Assembly (NCBI GenBank): GCA_028277185.1
Contig: JANQGQ010000012.1
Span: 496,001-560,000, forward strand
DNA from: Woeseiaceae bacterium
GTDB lineage: Bacteria; Pseudomonadota; Gammaproteobacteria; Steroidobacterales; Woeseiaceae
Length of the DNA stretch: 64,000 bases
Direction of reading: 5' to 3'
The translations under genes and the position numbers were made by a program. The notes beneath the pieces were generated by a model. It was not told the origin of the DNA, ran no database searches, and worked only from the letters and a program-made list of their open reading frames with translations. How positions within the stretch are numbered: the stretch's first letter is position 1; each line of letters starts with the position of its first letter. Of this stretch, positions 52,279 to 60,597 are shown piece by piece.

Positions 52279-54981
52279 TCAGTGAGCTTCGTCCCAGTTC
52301 GCCCCTGAACCCGCGTCGACCCGGAGCGGCACGCTCAGCGTCGCCGCCTCGCTCATGCGCTCCACCACGGCGTCGCGCACGTCGTCCAACGCATCCTCCG
52401 CCACCTCGAGCACGAGCTCATCATGGACCTGCATGATGATGCGGGCGTCGGCCTTCGTCGAGCGAAGCCAGGCGTGAACGCTCAGCATGGCACGCTTGAT
52501 GATGTCGGCGGCCGTGCCCTGCATCGGCGCATTGATCGCGCTGCGCTCGGCGTACTGGCGGCGCTGGACGTTTCGGGCGTTGATCTCGGGCAGATACAGC
52601 CGGCGGCCGAACACGGTTTCGACGTAGCCTTGCTCCCGGGCGGTCGCGCGGATGCCGTCCATGAACTCTTTCACGCCTGGGTAGCGGTCGAAGTAGAGAT
52701 CCACGTACTCCTGAGCCTCGCCGCGACTCACGTCGAGCTGCTTGGCGAGTCCGAAGGCCGACATGCCGTACATGAGACCGAAATTGATTGCCTTCGCCGA
52801 CCGCCGCTGGTCGCTGCTGACGGCGTCCAGATCGACGGCGAAGACCTCCGCCGCCGTCGCGCGATGGATATCCTGTTCGTCGGCAAATGCCTGTACCAGC
52901 CCGGGGTCTGCCGACAGGTGGGCCATGATGCGCAGCTCGATCTGGGAGTAGTCGGCAGCGAGAATCGCCTTTCCCGGGGGTGCAACGAAGGCCGTGCGGA
53001 TTCGCCGGCCTGCCTCGGTGCGGATCGGAATGTTCTGCAGGTTGGGGTCTGACGACGACAGCCGGCCCGTTGCGGCGACCGCCTGATGGTAGGAGGTGTG
53101 GACGCGCCCGGTGTTTTCGTCGATCTGCCCGGGCAGCTTATCCGTGTACGTGCTCTTGAGCTTCGACACGCTGCGATAGTCCATGATGACCCGCGGCAGC
53201 TCGTATTCGTGCGCCAGCTCGACCAGTACGTCTTCCGCCGTCGAAGGCTGGCCTTTCGGCGTCTTGCGGATCACGGGCAGCTCGAGACGCTGGAAGAGTA
53301 TCTCCTGGAGTTGTTTCGGCGAACCGAGATTGAACGGGCCGCCCGCAAGCTCATGCGCCTGCTGCTCGAGTTCCTGCATGGATCGCGCCAGCTCGGCGCT
53401 TTGCTTCTTGAGAAGCTTACGGTCGAGGAGCACCCCGGTTTCCTCGATATCGAGCAGTACGTCTACGAGCGGCTGCTCGATCGTTTCGTATACGTCTTTC
53501 AGCGTCGGCTCTTCTCCGAGTCTGCCCCACAGCTCCCGATGGAGCATGAGCGTGATCTCGGCGTCCTCCGCGGCGTAGGGCGCCGCGGTTTCGAGGTCGA
53601 TCTGGTTGAACGTCAGTTGCTTCGCGCCCTTGCCGGCGACGTCCTCGTAGTGAATCGTTTCGCGACCGAGGTAGTGTTTCGCGACGCTGTCCATGTCGTG
53701 TCGTGTCGCCACGCTGTTCAGCACGTAGGATTCGAGCATGGAGTCGTAGGCCATGCCCGCCAGGTCGATGCCGTAGCGCTTCAGCACGTGGGCATCGTAT
53801 TTCAGATGATGACCGACTTTGCGGTGTGCATCGCTTTCGAGCCAGGTCTTGAGCTTATCGAGTACGGCATCGCGCGGTAGCTGGTCCGGCGCGCCCGGGT
53901 AGTCGTGGGCCAGCGGCACGTAGGCGGCCTCGCCCGGTTCGACCGCGATGGACAGGCCGACGAGTTCGGCCCGCATGTAGTCGATGCTCGTCGTTTCGGT
54001 ATCGAAGGCGGTCAGATCCGCCGCGCTGATCCGCTCAAGCCAGGCATCGAACGTCGGCCAGTCGAGTACGGTCTCGTAGTGGCTGGCCGGCGCGTCGGTT
54101 TCTGCCTCGCCCGCGGCGTCCCCGGTGCCGTCGTCATCGAGCTGCCTGAGTAAGGTCTTGAGTTCGAAGTGCCCGTAGAGATCCCGGAGCGCCGGGACAT
54201 CCGGCTCGGCCGGCTTGAGGTCCTCGGGCCCAAGGTCCAGCTCGACGTCGGTTCGAATCGTCGCCAGCGTGCGCGACAGTTTCAGGTCGTCGATGTGTTC
54301 GCGCAGGCTGTCGCCGACCTTGCCCTTGATACTGACGGCATTGTCGATAACGCCGTCAGCCGAGTCGTAGGCGTTCAGCCACTTCGCGGCCGTTTTGGGG
54401 CCTACCTTGGGTACGCCGGGAATGTTGTCCGAGGTATCGCCGACCAGTGCGAGGTAGTCGACGATCTGTTCGGGGTAGACGTCGAATTTGGCCTTCACGC
54501 CGTCGCGGTCGAGTGTCCTGTCGCTCATCGTGTCGACCAGGGTGATCTTCTCCGACACGAGCTGCGCCAGGTCCTTGTCGCTCGTCGATACGAGAACCGA
54601 CAGCCCGCTTTCCGCGCTTTGGCGGCATAGCGTGCCGATTACGTCGTCAGCCTCGACGCCTTGCACGCGCAACAAGGGCAGGCCCATTGCCTTGACCGCG
54701 TTGAGCAACGGCTCGATCTGCGAGCGGAGCTCGTCCGGCATCGGCGGTCGATTCGCCTTGTAGTCGGGATAGAGTTCGTTGCGAAAGGTCTTTCCGGAAG
54801 CGTCGAACACCACGCCGACGCGCTCGGGCTGCTCTTCGCGGATCAGCTTGTTGATCATGTTGAGCACGCCGTGGAGCGCGCCGGTCGGCTCGCCGCCCTG
54901 GTTGCTCAGTGCGGGCAGGGCGTGGAACGCACGAAACAGGTAGGACGATCCGTCGATGAGGACCAGGTCGTGGCCGGGCAT
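52279..54981 (-). CDS. polA: DNA polymerase I
   Basis: This 900-residue protein has all three domains. The 5'-3' exonuclease spans about 1-290 (LVLIDGSSYLFRAFHALP, VGDTSDNIPGVPKVGPKTA). The 3'-5' proofreading exonuclease spans about 310-490 (DTET at Exo I, LKYDAHVL at Exo II, YAAEDAEITL at Exo III), so proofreading residues are retained. The polymerase domain spans about 515-900 (motif A ADYSQIELRIMAHLS, O-helix RRSAKAINFGLMYGMSAFGLA, motif C QVHDELVLEV). It fills gaps and removes RNA primers. Its ATG overlaps the stop of the lptM-type gene by one base. It is the last protein gene of the leftward run that begins at argR. Confidence 0.97.
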   Translation of the reverse strand: MPGHDLVLIDGSSYLFRAFHALPALSNQGGEPTGALHGVLNMINKLIREEQPERVGVVFDASGKTFRNELYPDYKANRPPMPDELRSQIEPLLNAVKAMGLPLLRVQGVEADDVIGTLCRQSAESGLSVLVSTSDKDLAQLVSEKITLVDTMSDRTLDRDGVKAKFDVYPEQIVDYLALVGDTSDNIPGVPKVGPKTAAKWLNAYDSADGVIDNAVSIKGKVGDSLREHIDDLKLSRTLATIRTDVELDLGPEDLKPAEPDVPALRDLYGHFELKTLLRQLDDDGTGDAAGEAETDAPASHYETVLDWPTFDAWLERISAADLTAFDTETTSIDYMRAELVGLSIAVEPGEAAYVPLAHDYPGAPDQLPRDAVLDKLKTWLESDAHRKVGHHLKYDAHVLKRYGIDLAGMAYDSMLESYVLNSVATRHDMDSVAKHYLGRETIHYEDVAGKGAKQLTFNQIDLETAAPYAAEDAEITLMLHRELWGRLGEEPTLKDVYETIEQPLVDVLLDIEETGVLLDRKLLKKQSAELARSMQELEQQAHELAGGPFNLGSPKQLQEILFQRLELPVIRKTPKGQPSTAEDVLVELAHEYELPRVIMDYRSVSKLKSTYTDKLPGQIDENTGRVHTSYHQAVAATGRLSSSDPNLQNIPIRTEAGRRIRTAFVAPPGKAILAADYSQIELRIMAHLSADPGLVQAFADEQDIHRATAAEVFAVDLDAVSSDQRRSAKAINFGLMYGMSAFGLAKQLDVSRGEAQEYVDLYFDRYPGVKEFMDGIRATAREQGYVETVFGRRLYLPEINARNVQRRQYAERSAINAPMQGTAADIIKRAMLSVHAWLRSTKADARIIMQVHDELVLEVAEDALDDVRDAVVERMSEAATLSVPLRVDAGSGANWDEAH

Positions 54982-55190
54982 TACTTCGAGTCGCCGCCGT
55001 CCCGGTCCTTACGATCCTCGTCCGCGGCGTCGTCGTCCTCCGGCGTTTCGATGGTCCGCTCCACTGGCTGTGGCGGTGTCGTCGTAATCTGACTTGGATT
55101 GCCGGGCATGTACAGAGGGCCGTTTTGGCCGCAGGCGCCGAGGGTCGATGCGAGAATCAGCGCTGCGACGGTGGCAGATAGGCGAAACAT
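54981..55190 (-). CDS. lptM: LptM-type small lipoprotein (YifL-like)
   Basis: This 69-residue lipoprotein has signal FRLSATVAALILASTLGAC with Cys20, followed by GQNGPLYMPG, the exact type of N-terminal motif of LptM, which helps the LptDE translocon mature. The C-terminal third is acidic and disordered (ETPEDDDAADEDRKDRDGGD). In most gammaproteobacteria the gene precedes lysA or cyaY; here it precedes polA and overlaps it by one base. Confidence 0.85.
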   Translation of the reverse strand: MFRLSATVAALILASTLGACGQNGPLYMPGNPSQITTTPPQPVERTIETPEDDDAADEDRKDRDGGDSK

Positions 55191-55239
55191 GATTGCGTCC
55201 GGTAGCGAGGATTGCGCGATTATAGAGCCTCGATAGGTT

Positions 55240-56421
55240 CTATTCCGCATAGCGTGCCGCAACGCGGCGGTAGGCCTCGCGGAACGTGATGCCTTCGGAT
55301 CGCACGAGCTCGTACGCGCGCTCGGCGGCGAAGATGCCGTCGTCGAGGCGAATGTTGTCCGGCAGGAACTCGAGCGACCCGATGAGATCGGCCATGATAT
55401 CGACGGTCTCGATACAGAGGTCGATGCCGCGAAACAGCGGCGGTTTCAGCCGCTGCAGGTCGCGATGGTAGCCCGAAGGCAGTTTCGCGGTGATGCCGAG
55501 CGACTCGTTGAGGCAGGCGTGCGCGGTCGCGGACGCGGCGCGCACGAGCTCGAGCACGTCGGGGTTCCGTTTCTGCGGCATGATCGACGAGCCTGTCGTG
55601 TGGCTGGCCGGCAGCGCGACGTACGAGAACTCCTGCGTGTAGAACAACAGCAGGTCGCTGGCGAGCCGTCCCAGGTCCTGCATGAGCAGCGTGATCTCGA
55701 ACAGCAGCGTGCTTTCGGCCCGGCCGCGCGAGAGCTGGGCGGCGGTGACCGGTTCCTGGGTTGCCGCGAAACCGAGTTCGGCCGTGGTCCGGTCGCGATC
55801 GAGCGGCAACGGCGTTCCATAGCCGGCGGCGCTGCCTAGCGGGTTCAGGGCGGCGCGGCGGTCGGCGGCCTCGAAGCCCGCGATGGCGTCGGCGAAGGCT
55901 TCGCGAAACCCGCCCGCCCAAAGCTCCACCGAGGAGGGCATGGCGTGCTGCATGTGCGTGTAACCCGGGAGCGCCACGTTCCCGTTCCGCTTGCCGAGTT
56001 CGGCCAGGGCCTGGGCGAGATCCCCGGTTCGGCGTGCCAGATCGCCGGCGGCGTCGCGGAGATAGAGGCGCAGGGCCGTGAGTACCTGGTCGTTGCGGGA
56101 CCGGCCGAGGTGCAGGCGCTCGCCCGCCTCGCCGATGGCGGCCGTGAGTCTCGATTCGAGCGCCGTGTGGACATCTTCGTCCTCCAGTCCGATCTGCCAC
56201 TCGCCTTTCGCAAACGACGCTTCCAGCTCCGCGAGCCCCGCAGAGATTTGCCTGCAGTCGGCTTCGTCGATCAGCTTGCGCGCCGCAAGCATTTCGGCAT
56301 GGGCGATCGACGCCCGCACGTCGTAGGGCACCAGCCGGGCGTCCAGGATGTGATCTTCGCCGGCCGTGTATCGGAGAACCCGCTCATCGAGCGGCAAACC
56401 TTTCTCCCAGAGCCGGCTCAC
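55240..56421 (-). CDS. argH: Argininosuccinate lyase
   Basis: This 393-residue protein catalyses the last step of arginine synthesis, cleaving argininosuccinate to arginine and fumarate. Signatures are LHLGRSRNDQVLTALRLYLRD, GYTHMQHAMPSS and the fumarase-family SSIMPQKRNPDVLELVR. It starts at GTG, with GTGA overlap to argB, and begins SRLWEKGLPLDERVLRYTAGEDH. It ends at ITFREAYRRVAARYAE, about 60 residues before the usual C-terminus of E. coli ArgH, so it is a short version that lacks the final helical part. Confidence 0.95.
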   Translation of the reverse strand: MSRLWEKGLPLDERVLRYTAGEDHILDARLVPYDVRASIAHAEMLAARKLIDEADCRQISAGLAELEASFAKGEWQIGLEDEDVHTALESRLTAAIGEAGERLHLGRSRNDQVLTALRLYLRDAAGDLARRTGDLAQALAELGKRNGNVALPGYTHMQHAMPSSVELWAGGFREAFADAIAGFEAADRRAALNPLGSAAGYGTPLPLDRDRTTAELGFAATQEPVTAAQLSRGRAESTLLFEITLLMQDLGRLASDLLLFYTQEFSYVALPASHTTGSSIMPQKRNPDVLELVRAASATAHACLNESLGITAKLPSGYHRDLQRLKPPLFRGIDLCIETVDIMADLIGSLEFLPDNIRLDDGIFAAERAYELVRSEGITFREAYRRVAARYAE

Positions 56422-57350
56422 GGCTCCGCACCCTGCTCGGCGGCCGTCAGCAGCGCCGTATCGTTGACGACGAGCGTGCCGGTGCCCTCGTTGGTGAATA
56501 CTTCCAGCAGGAGACTGTCCGGCACTTTCCACGAAATGATGTGTACGCGCTGGACGCCATCGGCGAGTGCCCGGTCGATGGCCTGAGCCTTCGGCAGCAT
56601 GCCGTCGGCAAGCTTGCCGGCCGCGCGCAGCGCTTCGAGGTCGGCGCGGTCGAGGAAGCTGATCAGCGACCGCGGATCGTCCTTGTCGTCGAGTATCCCC
56701 GGCGTCGCGGTCAGGAGGATCAGTTTCTCGGCCTCGAGTTCCGCCGCGATCGCGGCCGCCACGGTATCCGCGTTGATGTTGAGGAGCGTGCCGGACTCGT
56801 CGCAGGACAGCGGGCTGACGACGGGCATCAGGCCGTTGTCGAGCTGCTTTTTGAGTATGTCCGCCTCGACGGAATCGATGTCGCCGACGAAGCCGTAGTC
56901 CACTGTACCGGCGCCTTCGCGCTCGACCGGCGGCCGCCGATGTGCGCGGATCAGGCCCGCGTCCACGCCGCTGATGCCGACCGCGGGAATGTCGATGTCG
57001 CGGCAGGCCGCGAGGATGCGCGTGTTGATTTGTCCGTTGAGCACCATCGTGGCGACGTCGAGCGAGGCGCCGTCGGTGACCCGGCGGCCGTCGACGAACT
57101 GCGTGTCGACGCCGAGCTGCGATGCCAGCGCCGTCGACTGCGGCCCGCCGCCGTGAATCATGACGACGCGGATGCCCACCTGATTGAGAATACCGACCTG
57201 CTCCATCAGAGCCCGCGTGGCCGACTCGCTGGCGAAGATCTCGCCGCCGGCCTTGAGCACGAACACCTTGCGCTTGAAGAGCCGTATGTACGGCGCCGCA
57301 TGTTTCAGCGCCGAGACGACGATGGCCCGTTCGCGGTTCCCGGCGTTCAT
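56418..57350 (-). CDS. argB: N-acylglutamate kinase (ArgB)
   Basis: This 310-residue amino-acid kinase phosphorylates N-acetyl- (or here possibly N-succinyl-) glutamate. Motifs are VFVLKAGGEIFAS, the MIHGGGPQSTAL loop, LNINADTVAAAIAAELEAEKLILLTATPGILDD and KLADGMLPKAQAIDRALADGVQRVHII. An N-terminal extension of about 25 residues (AIVVSALKHAAPYIRLFKRK) precedes the kinase core. There is no fused GNAT acetyltransferase domain, in contrast to the Xanthomonas ArgB/A enzyme. It overlaps argF' upstream and argH downstream by 4 nt each. Confidence 0.93.
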   Translation of the reverse strand: MNAGNRERAIVVSALKHAAPYIRLFKRKVFVLKAGGEIFASESATRALMEQVGILNQVGIRVVMIHGGGPQSTALASQLGVDTQFVDGRRVTDGASLDVATMVLNGQINTRILAACRDIDIPAVGISGVDAGLIRAHRRPPVEREGAGTVDYGFVGDIDSVEADILKKQLDNGLMPVVSPLSCDESGTLLNINADTVAAAIAAELEAEKLILLTATPGILDDKDDPRSLISFLDRADLEALRAAGKLADGMLPKAQAIDRALADGVQRVHIISWKVPDSLLLEVFTNEGTGTLVVNDTALLTAAEQGAEP

Positions 57351-58354
57351 GCCGGCGTCCCGAGCATCCGGTGCAGAACCGCCATCTGCGCGAGCATGCG
57401 ATTGCGGGCTTCCTGAATGACGACGCTGCGCGGCCCGTCGAGGACGCGGTCCGCGACGACGACGCCGCGCCGCACCGGAAGGCAGTGCATGAAGCGGCAG
57501 TCCTCTTGTGCATCGTCGAACCAGGGATCGTCGACGCACCAGTCGACGAGTTCTTTGCGCAGGGCCTGATCGCCGAGCCGGTCGCCGTAGCAGTCGGTCG
57601 CCGACCAGGATTTCGCGTAGATGACGTGCGCGCCTTCCATCGCCTCGTGCCGATCCTCGCTCTCCCGGACGGAGCCGCCGGCGGCCTCGGCGGCATCGCG
57701 CGCCTTGTCCATCAGCGGAGTCGGCAGCCCGAAACCGTCGGGCCTCAACACCGTTACGTCCATTCCGCGCCGGGCAGCCATGTACAGCGTCGATGCCGGC
57801 ACGGCGAGCGGCAGCGCCTTCGGGTGGTAGGCCCAGCTCAGCACAAACTTTCCGCCGTTCGCCGGAATCCCGAGGTCGTCGAGCGTCTTCCAGTCGGCAA
57901 GGTTCTGGCAGGGATGATTCATCGCTGATTCCATGTTGATGTACGGCGTATCGATCAGCTCGGTCAGGGCCGCGAACTCCGTTTCGGCCATATCCGACTC
58001 GAGGTCCTTGCGCTCGGCGAACGCGCGAATGCCGATCGCGTCGCCGTAGGAGGCGATCACCGGCACGGCTTCGCGAATGTGCTCGGCCGCGCTGCCGTCC
58101 ATGACGATCCCCGGCCGCGATTCGAGGCCGTGAATCGACATGTCGGGCGAGATCACGAACGAGCCGCCGCCGAGGCGCGTCATGGCGGCCTGGAAGGAGG
58201 CCAGCGTTCTGAGCGATGGGCTCAGGAACAGAAGCGAGAGCACTTTGCCGCGCAGCGCGTCGGGTTCCGGCTGCCTCTCGAGACGGCCGGCGAGAGTCAG
58301 CAGATCGGCGAGTTCGTCGTTGCCGAAGTCGGCGAGATCGTTGAACGCTTGCAT
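57347..58354 (-). CDS. argF': N-succinylornithine/N-acetylornithine carbamoyltransferase (ArgF')
   Basis: This 335-residue transcarbamylase is not an ordinary ornithine enzyme: SLRT replaces STRT (residues 47-50), HPCQNLAD, SWAYHPKALPLAVPAS and HCLPVRRGVVVADRVLD match the acetyl/succinylornithine family. VMDGSAAEH has Ala90 where Xanthomonas AOTCase has Glu92 and Bacteroides SOTCase has Pro90. Published mutation of Glu92 to Ala, Pro, Ser or Val in the Xanthomonas enzyme turned it into a succinylornithine enzyme, so N-succinylornithine is the predicted substrate. Leu51 stands where both relatives have Arg (SLRTR). It is the fifth enzyme gene of the arginine operon. Confidence 0.88.
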   Translation of the reverse strand: MQAFNDLADFGNDELADLLTLAGRLERQPEPDALRGKVLSLLFLSPSLRTLASFQAAMTRLGGGSFVISPDMSIHGLESRPGIVMDGSAAEHIREAVPVIASYGDAIGIRAFAERKDLESDMAETEFAALTELIDTPYINMESAMNHPCQNLADWKTLDDLGIPANGGKFVLSWAYHPKALPLAVPASTLYMAARRGMDVTVLRPDGFGLPTPLMDKARDAAEAAGGSVRESEDRHEAMEGAHVIYAKSWSATDCYGDRLGDQALRKELVDWCVDDPWFDDAQEDCRFMHCLPVRRGVVVADRVLDGPRSVVIQEARNRMLAQMAVLHRMLGTPA

Positions 58355-58384
58355 AGGGTTTCCTTAAGAGCTGTGCGGCTTTCG

Positions 58385-59557
58385 CTAGAGTCTGGTCGGC
58401 GGGATGCTCGCCAGCGCGGCCTCGAGCCGGTCCACCTGACCGGCCTCGAGTACCAGCGGAGCGAGGATGCGCAGGACGTTCGGGTCGCCGCTCGTGCCCG
58501 CGAGGATGTCGTGCTCGAGCAGCGCATCGCGTACCTCGGCCGCCGGCCGGTCACACACGAGTCCGAGCATCAGCCCCATGCCCTGGATCTTCTCGACCGG
58601 ACCGGTCCGACAGCCTGCACGAATCTGAATCTCCCGCGCCCGCACGTTGGCGAGCAGATCTTCCTTTTGAATGGCGTCGATGACGGCGACGATCGCCGCG
58701 GCTGCGACCGGGCCGCCGCCGAACGTCGTGCCCAGCGAACCGGAGCGGAAGTGCCCCGCGACCCGCTCGGTGACGAGAATTGCGGCGGCGGGAAGCCCGC
58801 CTGCAAGCGACTTCGCGACCGTCAAAATATCGGGTTCCAGTCCATGCGTCTGCATGGCGAAGAACTGACCGCTGCGGCCCATGCCCGACTGAACCTCGTC
58901 GGCGATCAGGACTGCACTGTGCCTCGCGGTCGCTTCCCGCAATGTCGTCAGGAATTCCGCTTCGAGATCGTAGGCCCCGGCAACGCCCTGAATCGGTTCG
59001 ACGATCACCGCGGCTACGTCGTCGCCGATCATCTCTGCCGCCATGGCGGCGTCGTCACGCGGAATGAAGTCCACGTCGAACGGCTTCATCGGAAAGCCGT
59101 ACCAGCCGTCCGCGTTCCAGGTCACGGCGCCGGCCGCGGCCGTCCGCCCGTGAAAACCATGAGTCACGGCTAGTACTTTGGAGCGACCGGTGACGCTCAG
59201 CGCCATCCTGAGGGCGTTGTCGTTGGCTTCCGCGCCGGAGTTGACGAAAAACGCGCGCGTCGTCGACTCGGGTGCGACCGCGACGAGCTTCTCCGCCGCC
59301 TCGGCACGGACGTCGAGCGCGACCGCGTTGCTCTGGAACAAAAGCCGCCGCGCCTGCTGCTCGATGGCGCGGGTCAGGCCGGCATGCCCGTAGCCGAGGC
59401 AGGCCACGGCGTGGCCGCCGTAGAGATCGAGGATCTGCCGGCCGTCTTCCGTGAACAGGTCGCAGCCCGCGGCGCGCAGCGGCACGAAGGGCAGCTGCGG
59501 GTAGACGGGTATCGTGCTTCGCGCTTCGCGGGCGCGTGCCCCGGTCGCTAGGTCCAT
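58385..59557 (-). CDS. argD: N-acylornithine aminotransferase (ArgD)
   Basis: This 390-residue class III PLP aminotransferase makes N-acylornithine from N-acylglutamate semialdehyde. It shows FVNSGAEANDNALRMA, HGFHGRTAAAGAVTWN, IVEPIQGVAG, LIADEVQSGMGRSGQFFAMQTHGLEPDI and the PLP Lys in TVAKSLAGGLP. The ATG at 59557 overlaps the argC end by 10 nt. The acyl group accepted (acetyl or succinyl) is not evident from the sequence. Confidence 0.92.
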   Translation of the reverse strand: MDLATGARAREARSTIPVYPQLPFVPLRAAGCDLFTEDGRQILDLYGGHAVACLGYGHAGLTRAIEQQARRLLFQSNAVALDVRAEAAEKLVAVAPESTTRAFFVNSGAEANDNALRMALSVTGRSKVLAVTHGFHGRTAAAGAVTWNADGWYGFPMKPFDVDFIPRDDAAMAAEMIGDDVAAVIVEPIQGVAGAYDLEAEFLTTLREATARHSAVLIADEVQSGMGRSGQFFAMQTHGLEPDILTVAKSLAGGLPAAAILVTERVAGHFRSGSLGTTFGGGPVAAAAIVAVIDAIQKEDLLANVRAREIQIRAGCRTGPVEKIQGMGLMLGLVCDRPAAEVRDALLEHDILAGTSGDPNVLRILAPLVLEAGQVDRLEAALASIPPTRL

Positions 59558-60597
59558 GCCGGTGCCGCTCCCTTGAGTCCGGTCGTATCGTCCAGACCGA
59601 ACAATCGGTTCATCCACTGTACGGCGCCGCCGGCGGCGCCCTTGACGAGATTGTCGATCGCGACCGTGACGACCGCTTCCCGCCCGGCGACGGCCACGCC
59701 GATTTCGGCGTAGTTGCTCGCCACGACGTTCTTGAGGCGCGGGCTGCCGTCGACGATGGCAACGAACTCGGCATCCGCATAGTAGTCCTTCAGTGCCTGC
59801 CCGAGCTCACCCGCGGAGAGTTCGGCGGTAAGCGATGCGAACACGGTCATGTGGATGCCGCGCGCAAAGGGCCCGGAATGCGGAACGAAATGCAGTTCGG
59901 CGTCAGCACCCGTCAGCGTTTTCGCGATCGCCAGCACCTCCGGCGCGTGACGATGAGCAAGGGTTTTGTAGGCATACAGATTGCTGTGGCGCTCGGGATG
60001 ATGCGTGCCCGCGATCGGCGCCCGGCCGGAACCGGTGCTGCCCGTGATGCCGCTGGCGCGGAACACGCCCGTCGTCAGCTCGAGCGCAAGCAGCGGCACG
60101 ATCGCGAGGAGCATTGCCGTCGCGAAACAGCCGGGATTCCCGATGTGCACCGACGGTGCGCCGCGGACGTGTTCCGGCACGCCGGAGGAGAATTCGGCGA
60201 GACGCCCGGGCGCGCCGTGCTGGCCGTAGACTCGTTCGTAAGCTTCACGGTCGGCGAAGCGATAGTCGGCCGAGGCGTCCACGACGTGCACGGAGCGGTC
60301 GCTGAGCGCATCGAGCAGCTCGTCGAGCATCGCCGCCGACGCGCCGTGCGGCGCCGCGGAGAAGACCGCCAGCGCTGCGTCGCCGTCGACCTGCTCCACC
60401 CATTCGCCGGGCGCGGTGAAGTCGACGCCGGCGTAGGCGTTGGCGAGGTGACCGAAGCTTTCGGCGACGGGCTGGCCGTGCCGGCTTGCAGAAACCGCGG
60501 CGGCCAGCCGGAAGCGCGGATGGTCGGCTATCAGCCGCAGCAGTTCGCCGCCGACGTAGCCGGTCGCACCGATTACGATGGCCGGGATAGTGTTCAC
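59548..60597 (-). CDS. argC: N-acylglutamyl-phosphate reductase (ArgC)
   Basis: This 349-residue enzyme reduces N-acylglutamyl phosphate to the semialdehyde with NADPH. The Rossmann motif is IGATGYVGGELLRL, the catalytic Cys157 lies in HIGNPGCFAT, and the C-terminal region contains HFVPHSGPFARGIHMT. The GTG start at 60597 gives NTIPAIVIGATGY and overlaps the stop of the upstream gene as GTGA, matching the style of argH; an ATG at 60612 is an alternative. Confidence 0.93.
   Translation of the reverse strand: MNTIPAIVIGATGYVGGELLRLIADHPRFRLAAAVSASRHGQPVAESFGHLANAYAGVDFTAPGEWVEQVDGDAALAVFSAAPHGASAAMLDELLDALSDRSVHVVDASADYRFADREAYERVYGQHGAPGRLAEFSSGVPEHVRGAPSVHIGNPGCFATAMLLAIVPLLALELTTGVFRASGITGSTGSGRAPIAGTHHPERHSNLYAYKTLAHRHAPEVLAIAKTLTGADAELHFVPHSGPFARGIHMTVFASLTAELSAGELGQALKDYYADAEFVAIVDGSPRLKNVVASNYAEIGVAVAGREAVVTVAIDNLVKGAAGGAVQWMNRLFGLDDTTGLKGAAPAWT

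Noticed and set aside
56422..57696. Upstream extension of the argH frame by more than 400 codons
   Set aside because: The extension is a frame-shadow of argB with an Arg-rich translation; the GTG at 56421 coupled to the argB stop gives the normal ArgH start.
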